A DNA stretch of 64,000 nt from Amycolatopsis solani (lineage in GTDB: Bacteria > Actinomycetota > Actinomycetes > Mycobacteriales > Pseudonocardiaceae): NCBI RefSeq assembly GCF_033441515.1, contig NZ_JAWQJT010000003.1, positions 806,001-870,000 of the forward strand, read 5' to 3'. Position numbers and translations under genes: made by a program. Below the pieces are notes generated by a model. That model had not been told where the DNA came from. It saw nothing but the letters and a program-made list of their open reading frames with translations, and ran no database searches. Every line of letters starts with the position of its first letter. The first letter of the stretch is position 1. Shown in pieces: positions 55,947 through 63,375 of the stretch.

Positions 55947-56483
55947 GTGCGCCCGTTCGTCCGCGTCCTGGCGACGCTGCTCGGCCTGGCCTTCGCCGCC
56001 GCCGGCGCGCTGCTCGCCCTCGAAGTCGGCTGGCACTGGTGGCGCCCGGATTCGGCGCCGCTGCTGGTGCCGTGGCCGCGCTGGCAGGCCCAGCTCGCGG
56101 CGCTGGGCTGGGACGCCTACGCGGTCCGCGTCGGCGCCGGCGTGGTCGCCGCCGCGGGCCTGGTGCTCGTCGTCTGTGCGATGGCGGCCGGCAGCCGCGC
56201 GGTGCGGCTGACCGACCCGGCCGACGGGGTGAGCGTCTCGACGTCGCCGCGTTCGCTGGCCCGGCTGGTCGGGCTGACCGTGCGCGCGCAGGACAACGTC
56301 GCCGGCGCGTCGGTCACCGCGAGCGCGCGGCGGATCCGCGTCCGGGCGAAGAGCGTCCTGGAAGCCGAGGGCGAACTGCGGCCGCGGCTGCTCGAAACCG
56401 TCGCCGCCCTGCTCGACGACGTCCCGCTGGCGCGGCGGCCGAAGGTGACCGTCGTCGTCGACTCGCCGAAGGACCGCCGATGA
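55947..56483 (+). CDS. Membrane protein of the DUF6286/AmaP type
   Basis: 178 residues with two membrane helices (about 5-28 and 59-84) and a soluble C-terminal domain (VSVSTSPRSLARLVGLTVRAQDNVAGASV to VTVVVDSPKDRR). The domain resembles the Asp23-like half of AmaP proteins in the same operons of other actinobacteria. GTG at 55947 lies two bases after the preceding stop; its own stop overlaps the next start (ATGA). Confidence 0.7.
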   Translation: MRPFVRVLATLLGLAFAAAGALLALEVGWHWWRPDSAPLLVPWPRWQAQLAALGWDAYAVRVGAGVVAAAGLVLVVCAMAAGSRAVRLTDPADGVSVSTSPRSLARLVGLTVRAQDNVAGASVTASARRIRVRAKSVLEAEGELRPRLLETVAALLDDVPLARRPKVTVVVDSPKDRR

Positions 56484-57079
56484 GCAAGTCCATCGCCGCG
56501 AAGGCACTTTCCCGGTCCTACACGGGCGAACGCGTGCTGACGTTCCTCGTCGGGCTGCTCGCCCTGCTCGGCGGCGCGCTCGCGCTCGTCGTCGGCTTCG
56601 GGGTGCTCGGCGAGTACCGCGGCCGCCGTCCGCTGCTCGACCCGATGGCCGTCGAGTGGCTCGGGAGCCACGCGACCCCCGCGCGGATCGGCGCGATCGT
56701 GCTCGGCGTGCTGCTGTTCGTGCTCGGCCTGCGCTGGGCACTGCGCTCGCTGCGCCCGGAACCGCGGCCGGACCTGGACCTCGACCGCACCGAAGGCGCC
56801 GAGCTGGTGGTCACCGCGGCCGCGATCGCCGACGCCGTCCAGGCCGACGCGGAACGGCTCGGCGGCGTCAGCCGCGCCCGGGTCCGCGCCGTCGGCTCGC
56901 GCACCGCCCCGGCGTTGCGGATCACGCTGTGGCTGCACGAAGGCACCGACCTCAAGGGGGTCTGGGCGGACTTGGACACCCAGGTGCTGGCGCGGGCCCG
57001 CGACTCGCTCGGCCTCGACGTCCTGCCCACCGCCGTCCGGCTGGAGCTCGACACGGCCCCGGCGAAACGCGTGCGCTGA
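56480..57079 (+). CDS. amaP: Alkaline-shock-response membrane anchor protein AmaP
   Basis: 199 residues. Two membrane helices (about 19-43, VLTFLVGLLALLGGALALVVG, and 70-88, IGAIVLGVLLFVLGLRWAL) and a C-terminal Asp23-like alpha/beta domain (about 100-195). In Staphylococcus AmaP holds Asp23 at the membrane. As the last gene of the cluster it completes the set of Asp23 soluble proteins, DUF2273 and anchors. ATGA overlap with the preceding gene. Confidence 0.83.
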   Translation: MSKSIAAKALSRSYTGERVLTFLVGLLALLGGALALVVGFGVLGEYRGRRPLLDPMAVEWLGSHATPARIGAIVLGVLLFVLGLRWALRSLRPEPRPDLDLDRTEGAELVVTAAAIADAVQADAERLGGVSRARVRAVGSRTAPALRITLWLHEGTDLKGVWADLDTQVLARARDSLGLDVLPTAVRLELDTAPAKRVR

Positions 57080-57106
57080 GCCGGGCTTTTCCGCAGAATG
57101 CGCAGC

Positions 57107-58186
57107 ATGCCCCTACCGCTGCAGCCGCCGCTGAAGCCGATGCTCGCCAAGCCGTCGAAGGCCATCCCGGACTCCGGCGGCCTGCTGTTCGAGCCCAAGT
57201 GGGACGGCTTCCGCTGCCTCGTCTTCCGCGACGGCGACGAGCTGTACCTGCAGTCCCGCGCGGAAAAGCCGCTCAACCGGTACTTCCCCGAAGCGGTGGC
57301 CCGGCTGCTGGAGGTGCTGCCGCCGCGGGTCGTGCTGGACGGCGAGCTCGTCGTCGCGCGCAACGGGCGGCTCGACTTCGACGCCCTCACCGAGCGGATC
57401 CACCCGGCCGAAAGCCGCATCACGCTGCTGGCGGCCGAGCAGCCCGCCGAGTTCGTCGCCTTCGACGTCCTCGCCCTCGGCGACGACCTGCTGCTCGACG
57501 AGCCGACGTCGGTGCGGCGCGACCGGCTCGTGGAGCTGGCCGGCGAGAAGTTCCCGCTCACCCCGGCCACCACCGACCCGGCCACCGCGCGGCACTGGTT
57601 CGAGCTCTTCGAGGGCGCCGGCCTCGACGGCGTCATCGGCAAGCCCTTGGACGAGCCGTACACACCCGGCAAGCGCGTGATGCTCAAGTACAAGCACGTG
57701 CGCACCGCGGACTGCGTCTTGGCCGGGCTGCGCTGGCACGTCGACGGCGGCCCCGGCGAACTGGTCGGCTCGTTCCTGCTCGGCCTGCACGACGAGCACG
57801 GCGTGCTGCACCACGTCGGCACGGTCGGGTCGTTCCCGATGCCGCGCCGCCGCGAACTGGCCGAGGAGCTCGCGCCGCTGGTCACCGACGGCGAGGACCA
57901 CCCGTGGGGCGGGCTCGCGAAGGGCGAGGGCCAGCGCATCCCGGGCGGGATCACGCGCTGGCGCGCCACCGAGCACGAGTGGGTGCCGCTGCGGCCCGAG
58001 CGCGTGGTCGAGGTCGCCTACGAGAACACCGAAGGCGGGATGCCGTCGCGGTTCCGGCACAACGCGCGGTTCAAGCGCTGGCGTCCGGACCGCGAAGCCG
58101 CGTCGTGCGACTACAGCCAGCTGGACGAGCCGGCCCGCTACGACCTCGACGCCGTGTTCCGCGGCCAGGTCGTGCGGACCCGCTAA
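57107..58186 (+). CDS. ligC: ATP-dependent DNA ligase, LigC type
   Basis: 359 residues. The adenylation motif I is EPKWDGFRC with Lys31 as nucleophile; motif III FVAFDVLALGDD, motif IV GVIGKPLD and motif V VMLKYKHVRTADCVLAG follow. The oligonucleotide-binding domain (about 225-355) ends FKRWRPDREAASC. Mycobacterial LigC works in end-joining or base-excision back-up routes. No Ku or primase gene is next to it. ATG at 57107 is favoured over 57098 because the mature start MPLPLQPPLKPML fits relatives and CAGAAT ends eight bases upstream. Confidence 0.92.
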   Translation: MPLPLQPPLKPMLAKPSKAIPDSGGLLFEPKWDGFRCLVFRDGDELYLQSRAEKPLNRYFPEAVARLLEVLPPRVVLDGELVVARNGRLDFDALTERIHPAESRITLLAAEQPAEFVAFDVLALGDDLLLDEPTSVRRDRLVELAGEKFPLTPATTDPATARHWFELFEGAGLDGVIGKPLDEPYTPGKRVMLKYKHVRTADCVLAGLRWHVDGGPGELVGSFLLGLHDEHGVLHHVGTVGSFPMPRRRELAEELAPLVTDGEDHPWGGLAKGEGQRIPGGITRWRATEHEWVPLRPERVVEVAYENTEGGMPSRFRHNARFKRWRPDREAASCDYSQLDEPARYDLDAVFRGQVVRTR

Positions 58187-58261
58187 CCCTCGTCCCACAC
58201 CGGCCGTGCGAAGCTCGGCTGGCCCCTGCCCTTGATCGTGCTCGACGTGAGGATCCCGCCC

Positions 58262-59809
58262 GTGCGCCGCCGCCGTTCCCGTGTCCTGGTCGCGCTGCTC
58301 GCCCTGGCCTCCGCCGCGGGGTGCGCCGCCGGGCCGTCGGTGCGCCCGGCGCTGGTCGAGAACGACGGGAAGACCACCGGCAGCACGCCGTCCGCGACGC
58401 CGCCGGTGCCGCTGCCGCCGCTGGCCGAACCGCAGTCGCCGACGCTGAAGTGGGCCGACTGCGACGACGACACCCGGCAGCGGATCGGCACCCCCGCCGT
58501 CCCGGACAGCCTGCACTTCACCTGCGCGCGCGTGACCGCCCCGCTGGACGCCCCCGGCGAGCCCCGCCGGTCGCTGGTGCGGCTGCTGGCGCTGAAGGTG
58601 GGCAGCGGGCCGGTGCCGCTGGTGGTGGTCAACGACGTCGACGGCGAGCCGGGCACGGTGTACGCGGCCCGGCTGGCGGCGACGCTGCCACCGGCGTTCC
58701 TGGAGAAGTTCTCGCTGGTGGGCGTGGACCGCCGCGGCACCGGGATGTCCGGCGCCGCCCAGTGCGTGCCGCCGGACATCCGCCACGACCTGATCGACGC
58801 GGACCCGGCCCAGGGCGGCCTGCAGGACGTCCTGGACGCGGCCCGCAAGGCCGGCCAGCAGTGCGCGATCGAGCTGGACGACTCCCAGACGGCGCTGGAC
58901 AGCTGGCGCTCGGCGGGCGACCTCGACGAGGTCCGCAAGCAGCTGGGCATGGAGCGGCTGAACGCCCTCGGCCGCGGCGACGGCTCGAAGGTGCTGGCCG
59001 AGTACGCGGTCCGCTTCCCGGCCCAGGTCGGCCGCGTCGTCCTCGACGGCGTCCCCGACCCGGGCGCGGACACCGCGGCGGTCCTCGACGCGGTCGCCGC
59101 CGGCGCGCAGTCCACCTTGGACGCCTTCGGCACGGATTGCGCTTCGCGCGGTTGCGCTTTGGGTGACCCGAAGGCGGCGCTGGCCGCGTTGACCGACCAG
59201 CTGCGCGCGAACACGCCGTCGACCGACGAGGGCGTCCCGTTCGGCCCGGGCGTGGCGATGTACGCGGTGTATTCGGGGCTGTCGCAGCGTTCGCGCTGGC
59301 CGGAGCTGGCGGACGCGGTGGTGGCCGCGCGCGGCGGGAACATCGGCCCCCTGGCGGCGTTCGCGGCCCCGGTCCTGCACGACTCGCGCGCCCAGCCGTC
59401 GCGGATCGACGCGACGATCGCGACCCGCTGCAACGACAGCCAGTCCCGCCTGTCGGCCGACCAGCTCGACCAGGTGGTGGCCGGCATGCGAGCGAAGTAC
59501 CCGCAGTTCGGCGCGGTGATCGCCCAGCAGCTGGCGTGGTGCGGCCCGTGGCCGGTGCGCACGGAGCCCCTGCCGGCCCCGGGCGCCCCGGGCGCCCCGC
59601 CGATCCTGGTCGCAGCCACGGCGGCCGACCCGGCAACGCCGGGAGTGGGCAGCACCCGCGCGGCGGACCAGATGCCCTCGGCGGTGACGATCACGTGGCA
59701 GGGCGCGGGCCACGGCGCGGTGGGCGCTTCGCCGTGCGTGACGGACGCGGCGCGGGCGTTCCTGGTGGACGGCAAGATCCCGGCGAACGGCACCCTCTGC
59801 CCCGCCTGA
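58262..59809 (+). CDS. Lipoprotein of the TAP-like alpha/beta hydrolase family lacking the catalytic serine
   Basis: 515 residues. The signal peptide RRRRSRVLVALLALASAAGC ends in a lipobox at Cys21. The hydrolase fold is recognisable (VGVDRRGTGMSG, VRFPAQVGRVVLDG), but the nucleophile elbow reads LGRGDGSKV where GYSYG is expected: residue 239 is Gly, not Ser. Asp456 (AADPATP) and His484 (GAGHGA) remain. It is therefore probably a pseudoenzyme, perhaps a binding protein on the cell surface. GTG at 58262 is chosen because GAGGAT precedes it and the signal peptide begins there. Confidence 0.83.
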   Translation: MRRRRSRVLVALLALASAAGCAAGPSVRPALVENDGKTTGSTPSATPPVPLPPLAEPQSPTLKWADCDDDTRQRIGTPAVPDSLHFTCARVTAPLDAPGEPRRSLVRLLALKVGSGPVPLVVVNDVDGEPGTVYAARLAATLPPAFLEKFSLVGVDRRGTGMSGAAQCVPPDIRHDLIDADPAQGGLQDVLDAARKAGQQCAIELDDSQTALDSWRSAGDLDEVRKQLGMERLNALGRGDGSKVLAEYAVRFPAQVGRVVLDGVPDPGADTAAVLDAVAAGAQSTLDAFGTDCASRGCALGDPKAALAALTDQLRANTPSTDEGVPFGPGVAMYAVYSGLSQRSRWPELADAVVAARGGNIGPLAAFAAPVLHDSRAQPSRIDATIATRCNDSQSRLSADQLDQVVAGMRAKYPQFGAVIAQQLAWCGPWPVRTEPLPAPGAPGAPPILVAATAADPATPGVGSTRAADQMPSAVTITWQGAGHGAVGASPCVTDAARAFLVDGKIPANGTLCPA

Positions 59810-59947
59810 CCCGCTGCTCGCCTCCGGGGGCCACTTCCGGGTTCCGGCGAAGGCGGGGTGGTCCGGTACCCCAGGCCGGTCCCGCGCCGCTCACGGTGCC
59901 GTGGTCCCGGCATCGCGGGGTCGGCGCGGCATCGCGGCTGCCGGGGT

Positions 59948-60000
59948 GACGTGAATGACTCATTCCTGTCGTCTGACGACAGGAATGAGTCATTCACGTC
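59948..60000. repeat. Perfect 26-bp intergenic inverted repeat
   Basis: Arms 59948-59973 and 59975-60000 are fully complementary with one T between; the centre GTC-T-GAC matches that of family A repeats, but the arms differ. It lies between convergent genes 26 bp before the end of the sigma gene and may terminate both. The remaining 138 bp after position 59809 contain no gene that I can see. Confidence 0.85.
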
Positions 60001-60026
60001 GTCCGGCGGCAGGCAGGACGGGCGGG

Positions 60027-61181
60027 TCAGGTCTCGCGGAGGGCGGCGTTGAGGCGGGCCGCCTCGCGGGTCAGGTGTTCGACCTCCGCCAGGTTCGTCG
60101 CCTTCCGGGCCGCCTCCGCGTACAGCTGCGCCGCCCTCGCCAAGTCGCCCTCGCGCTCGTGGAGGTACGCCGCCACCGCCGCGTACCTCGGGAGTCCCGC
60201 GTCCAGCTCCGCCAGTGCCGCCAGCCCGGCGCGCGGGCCGTCGGCCTCGCCCACCGCCACCGCGCGGTTGAGGCGGACGACCGGGCTCTTCGTCAGCGCG
60301 GCGAGCTCGTCGTACCACTCCACGATCTGCACCCAGTCGGTCTCGGCCGCCGCCGGGGCGTCCGCGTGCAGGGCCGCGATCGCCGCCTGGGCCTGGAACT
60401 CGCCCAGCTGATCCCGCGCCAGGGCGGTCTGCAGGATCGACACGCCTTCGGCGATCAGCTTCGTGTCCCACGTGGACCGGTCCTGCGCGGCCAGCGGGAT
60501 CAGCTCGCCGTCCGGGCCGGTGCGGCCGGCTCGCCGGGCGTGGTGCAGCAGCATCAAGGCGAGCAGTCCCGCCACCTCCGGGTGATCGATCGCCGCCGCC
60601 AGGCGGCGGGTGAGGCGGATCGCCTCCGCCGCCAGGTCGACGTCGCCCGAGTAGCCCTCGTTGAACACCAGGTACAGCACGCGCAGCACCGTCGCGACGT
60701 CGCCGGGCTCGTCGAACCGCACGCCCGAGACCGTCTTCTTGGCCCGGCTGATGCGCTGGCCCATCGTCGCCTCGGGCACCAGGTACGCCTGCGCGATCTG
60801 GCGCGTGGTCAGCCCGCCCACCGCACGCAGGGTCAGCGCGACCGCGGACGACGGCGTCAGCGACGGGTGCGCGCACAGGAAGTACAGCTGCAGCGTGTCG
60901 TCGACCGCCGTCGCCGGGCCGGGGGCCACCTCGGCTTCGACGACGTCCTCACGACGGCGGCGGGCGGTGTCGGCCCTGGTCGCGTCCAGGAACTTGCGCC
61001 AGGCCACCGTGACCAGCCAGCCCTGCGGGTCGCGGGGCGGGTCGTCCGGCCAGGTGCGGAGTGCCTCGATCAGCGCGTCCTGGACGGCGTCCTCGGCCGC
61101 CGCGAAACCGGCGCCGCGGCGGACGAGGACCCCCAGGACGGCCGGGGTGAGGCTGCGGAGCAGGACCTCGTCCACCGTCAC
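60027..61181 (-). CDS. ECF42-group RNA polymerase sigma factor with TPR-like C-terminus
   Basis: 384 residues. Regions 2 and 4 are in the first 180 (AAAEDAVQDALIEALRTW, TTRQIAQAYLVPEATMGQRISRAKKT), followed by a 200-residue helical extension typical of ECF42 (VLRVLYLVFNEGYSG, LNRAVAVGEADGPRAGL). ECF42 genes pair with DGPF-motif proteins and have no anti-sigma factor. The GTG start overlaps the stop of the DGPF gene (GTGA), which matches. A promoter fitting the group's reported TGTCGA/CGTC pattern lies upstream. Confidence 0.9.
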   Translation of the reverse strand: MTVDEVLLRSLTPAVLGVLVRRGAGFAAAEDAVQDALIEALRTWPDDPPRDPQGWLVTVAWRKFLDATRADTARRRREDVVEAEVAPGPATAVDDTLQLYFLCAHPSLTPSSAVALTLRAVGGLTTRQIAQAYLVPEATMGQRISRAKKTVSGVRFDEPGDVATVLRVLYLVFNEGYSGDVDLAAEAIRLTRRLAAAIDHPEVAGLLALMLLHHARRAGRTGPDGELIPLAAQDRSTWDTKLIAEGVSILQTALARDQLGEFQAQAAIAALHADAPAAAETDWVQIVEWYDELAALTKSPVVRLNRAVAVGEADGPRAGLAALAELDAGLPRYAAVAAYLHEREGDLARAAQLYAEAARKATNLAEVEHLTREAARLNAALRET

Positions 61182-61588
61182 TCCGTGATGGTGGGCGGCA
61201 CGGCGAGGAACGGGCGCAGCTCGAGCCACTCCTGGATCGGCTTCCCGCCCGGGCCGGGCGCGGCCGACAGCTCGCCGGCCAGCTCGAGCGCGCGCTCGTA
61301 GCTGTCGACGTCGATCACGACCCAGCCGGCGATGAGGTCCTTGGTCTCGGCGAACGGCCCGTCGGTGACCGGCGGGCGGCCCTCGCCGTCGTAGCGGACG
61401 AACGTGCCCTCCGGGGCGAGTGCCTGGGCGTCGGCGAGCTCGCCGGTCTCCTCGAGCTTCGCGTTGAAGTCCAGCATGTACTTGACGTGCGCGGTGATCT
61501 CGGCCGGCTGCCACTGGTCCATCGGGACGTCGCAGCCCGGGGCCGCCGGCGCGCCGCGGTAGTGCTTGAGCAGCAGGTACTTGGCCAT
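61178..61588 (-). CDS. YCII/DGPF-domain protein, partner of the ECF42 sigma factor
   Basis: 136 residues with the DGPFAETKDLIAGW motif at 76-89 and the YCII ferredoxin-like fold (KYLLLKHYRG, WVVIDVDSYERALELAGEL). DGPF proteins are thought to be sensors or targets of ECF42 sigma factors; biochemical activity is not known. GAGGGAGC precedes the ATG. Confidence 0.9.
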   Translation of the reverse strand: MAKYLLLKHYRGAPAAPGCDVPMDQWQPAEITAHVKYMLDFNAKLEETGELADAQALAPEGTFVRYDGEGRPPVTDGPFAETKDLIAGWVVIDVDSYERALELAGELSAAPGPGGKPIQEWLELRPFLAVPPTITE

Positions 61589-61643
61589 CGTGGTGCTCCC
61601 TCGGTGGTGGGCGACCGGCGTTCCCGGTCGCGCTCACCCCGGG

Positions 61644-61670
61644 GACGAAGCCAAGTGCCGAGCTTCGACA
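61644..61670 (-). promoter_or_regulatory. Candidate ECF42-type promoter
   Basis: On the minus strand TGTCGA (61665-61670) is followed after 17 bp by CGTC (61644-61647). As I recall the ECF42 literature, the group recognises TGTCGA at -35 and CGA/TC at -10. It lies about 55 bp before the DGPF gene, giving an autoregulated operon. Confidence 0.72.
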
Positions 61671-61686
61671 TCGCCGCCAGAAAATC

Positions 61687-61929
61687 TTACTGGCGGTACG
61701 ACTCCACCTCGGAGACCGGGCGCGGCGTGGCCTCGTCCGGGTTCTCGTGGAACTCGGTCTTCGCGCGCCGCTGCCGGAGCAGGTCCCAGCACTGGTCGAG
61801 CTGCTGCTCGACCGCGGTGAGGCGCTCCTTGTCGCCGCCGCTCAGCCCCACGCCGACCGAGCGCGACCGGAGCTCGTGCTCCTCCGCGATCAGCTCGTCG
61901 ATCCGGCCCAGGATTTCGCCGTCGGCCAT
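61687..61929 (-). CDS. DUF2630-family small protein
   Basis: 80-residue soluble helical protein, EILGRIDELIAEEHELRSRS and RLTAVEQQLDQCWDLLRQRRA being the family core. It is predicted to be a helical hairpin; function unknown. Common single-copy actinobacterial gene. Divergent from thioredoxin. Confidence 0.87.
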   Translation of the reverse strand: MADGEILGRIDELIAEEHELRSRSVGVGLSGGDKERLTAVEQQLDQCWDLLRQRRAKTEFHENPDEATPRPVSEVESYRQ

Positions 61930-62015
61930 CAGTGGTCCTCCTCTTCCGGGATGCTCAGGGGAGACGCTACCCCGGCCCCGGGAATTCCCGCCGCGGCCGG
62001 TTCGTTGACCTGGGC

Positions 62016-62387
62016 ATGAGCACCGTTGAGCTGACCGCCGAGAACTTCGACCAGACGGTAACCGACAACGAATTCGTCCTGATCGACTTCTGGGCGAGCT
62101 GGTGCGGGCCGTGCCGCCAGTTCGCGCCGGTCTACGAGAAGGCCTCCGAGAAGCACGACGACATCGTGTTCGCGAGCGTCGACACCGAAGCGCAGCAGCA
62201 GCTCGCCGCCGCCTTCGACGTCCGCTCCATCCCGACGCTGGCCATCATCCGGGACAAGACCCTGATCTACGCCCAGCCCGGCGCGCTCCCCGAGCCCGCG
62301 CTGGAAGAGCTCATCAAGCAGGCCCGCGACGTCGACATGGACGAGGTCAAGCGCAAGGCCGCCGAAGCCGACGCCGAACAGGCCTGA
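62016..62387 (+). CDS. trxA: Thioredoxin-family protein
   Basis: 123 residues. VLIDFWASWCGPCRQFAPVYEKAS carries the redox pair in WCGPC, and the cis-proline is in VRSIPTLAII. An extra charged C-terminal helix (MDEVKRKAAEADAEQA) follows the 105-residue thioredoxin core. It keeps cytoplasmic thiols reduced with thioredoxin reductase, which is not encoded here. ATG at 62016 has no strong ribosome site. Confidence 0.93.
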   Translation: MSTVELTAENFDQTVTDNEFVLIDFWASWCGPCRQFAPVYEKASEKHDDIVFASVDTEAQQQLAAAFDVRSIPTLAIIRDKTLIYAQPGALPEPALEELIKQARDVDMDEVKRKAAEADAEQA

Positions 62388-62400
62388 CCACCACCACATG

Positions 62401-62430
62401 ACGGAGGCCGCCCCGCGGGGCGGCCTCCGT
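62401..62430. terminator. Bidirectional terminator between thioredoxin and proline dehydrogenase
   Basis: A 30-base perfect palindrome with 14-bp arms (62401-62414 and 62417-62430) lies 13 bp after the thioredoxin stop and 5 bp before the end of the convergent gene, so it can serve both. Confidence 0.85.
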
Positions 62431-62435
62431 CATGT

Positions 62436-63365
62436 TCAGGACTTCGTCGCGAGCCCGCGCAGGAAGAACGCGAGGTTCGCCGGACGCTCGGCCAGGCGGC
62501 GCATGAAGTAGCCGTACCACTCGTCGCCGTAGGGCACGTAGACGCGCATGCGCGCGCCCGAAGCCGCGATCCGCGCCTGCTCCTCCGGCCGGATGCCGTA
62601 GAGCATCTGGAACTCGTGGTCGTCGGCCGTCCGGCCGTTCTCCTCGGCCAGCGCGGCGGCGATCTCGATCATCCGCGGGTCGTGCGAAGCCACCATCGGG
62701 TAGCCCTGCCCCGCCATCAGGACGCGCAGGCAGCGGACGTAGGACTTGTCCACCTCGGACTTCTCCTGGAACGCCACCGACTCCGGCTCGGCGTACGCGC
62801 CTTTGCACAGCCGCACGCGCGACCCCGGACCCGACAACGAACGGCAGTCCGCCTCGGTCCGGTGCAGGTAGGCCTGCAGCACCGCGCCGACCCACGGGAA
62901 CTCGCCGCGCAGCTCGCGCAGGATGCCGAGCGTCGAGTCCGTGGTGGTGTGGTCCTCCATGTCCAGCGTCACGGTGGCGCCGACCGCCTCGGCCGCCGCG
63001 CAGATCTTCCGCGCGTTCTCCAAGGCGACGTCCTCGCCGTTCGACGGCAGGAATTGGCCCACCGCGGACAGCTTCACGGAGACGTCCGCCCCGGAAGCCA
63101 GGCCTTCCGCGGCGAGCGCGGTCAGCACGGCTTCGTAGGCCGCCACGGTCGACGCCGCCTGCGTGGCGTCGGTGGTGTCCTCGCCGAGGTGGTCGAGGGT
63201 GATCCGCCTGCCGTCGGCGGCCAGTTCCCTGGCCACGCGGACGGCGTGGGCGGTCTCGGACCCGGCGACGAACCGGCGCACCACGGATCGCGTGGCGGGC
63301 ACGGCTTCGACGAGCCGCCGGATGCCCTTCGAGCGGGCGGCGGCGAGCAGCGGGGCACGCAGCAT
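62436..63365 (-). CDS. Proline dehydrogenase
   Basis: 309-residue monofunctional PRODH, FAD enzyme oxidising proline to pyrroline-5-carboxylate. DVSVKLSAVGQFL, VTLDMEDHTTTDSTLGIL, RLCKGAYAEPESVAFQ and the late YVPYGDEWYGYFMRRLAERPAN motifs line the barrel and bind substrate. ATG at 63365 has GAGGAG before it. It follows the P5C dehydrogenase gene by 10 bp and so completes proline catabolism in one operon. Confidence 0.92.
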   Translation of the reverse strand: MLRAPLLAAARSKGIRRLVEAVPATRSVVRRFVAGSETAHAVRVARELAADGRRITLDHLGEDTTDATQAASTVAAYEAVLTALAAEGLASGADVSVKLSAVGQFLPSNGEDVALENARKICAAAEAVGATVTLDMEDHTTTDSTLGILRELRGEFPWVGAVLQAYLHRTEADCRSLSGPGSRVRLCKGAYAEPESVAFQEKSEVDKSYVRCLRVLMAGQGYPMVASHDPRMIEIAAALAEENGRTADDHEFQMLYGIRPEEQARIAASGARMRVYVPYGDEWYGYFMRRLAERPANLAFFLRGLATKS

Positions 63366-63375
63366 GACGAACTCC

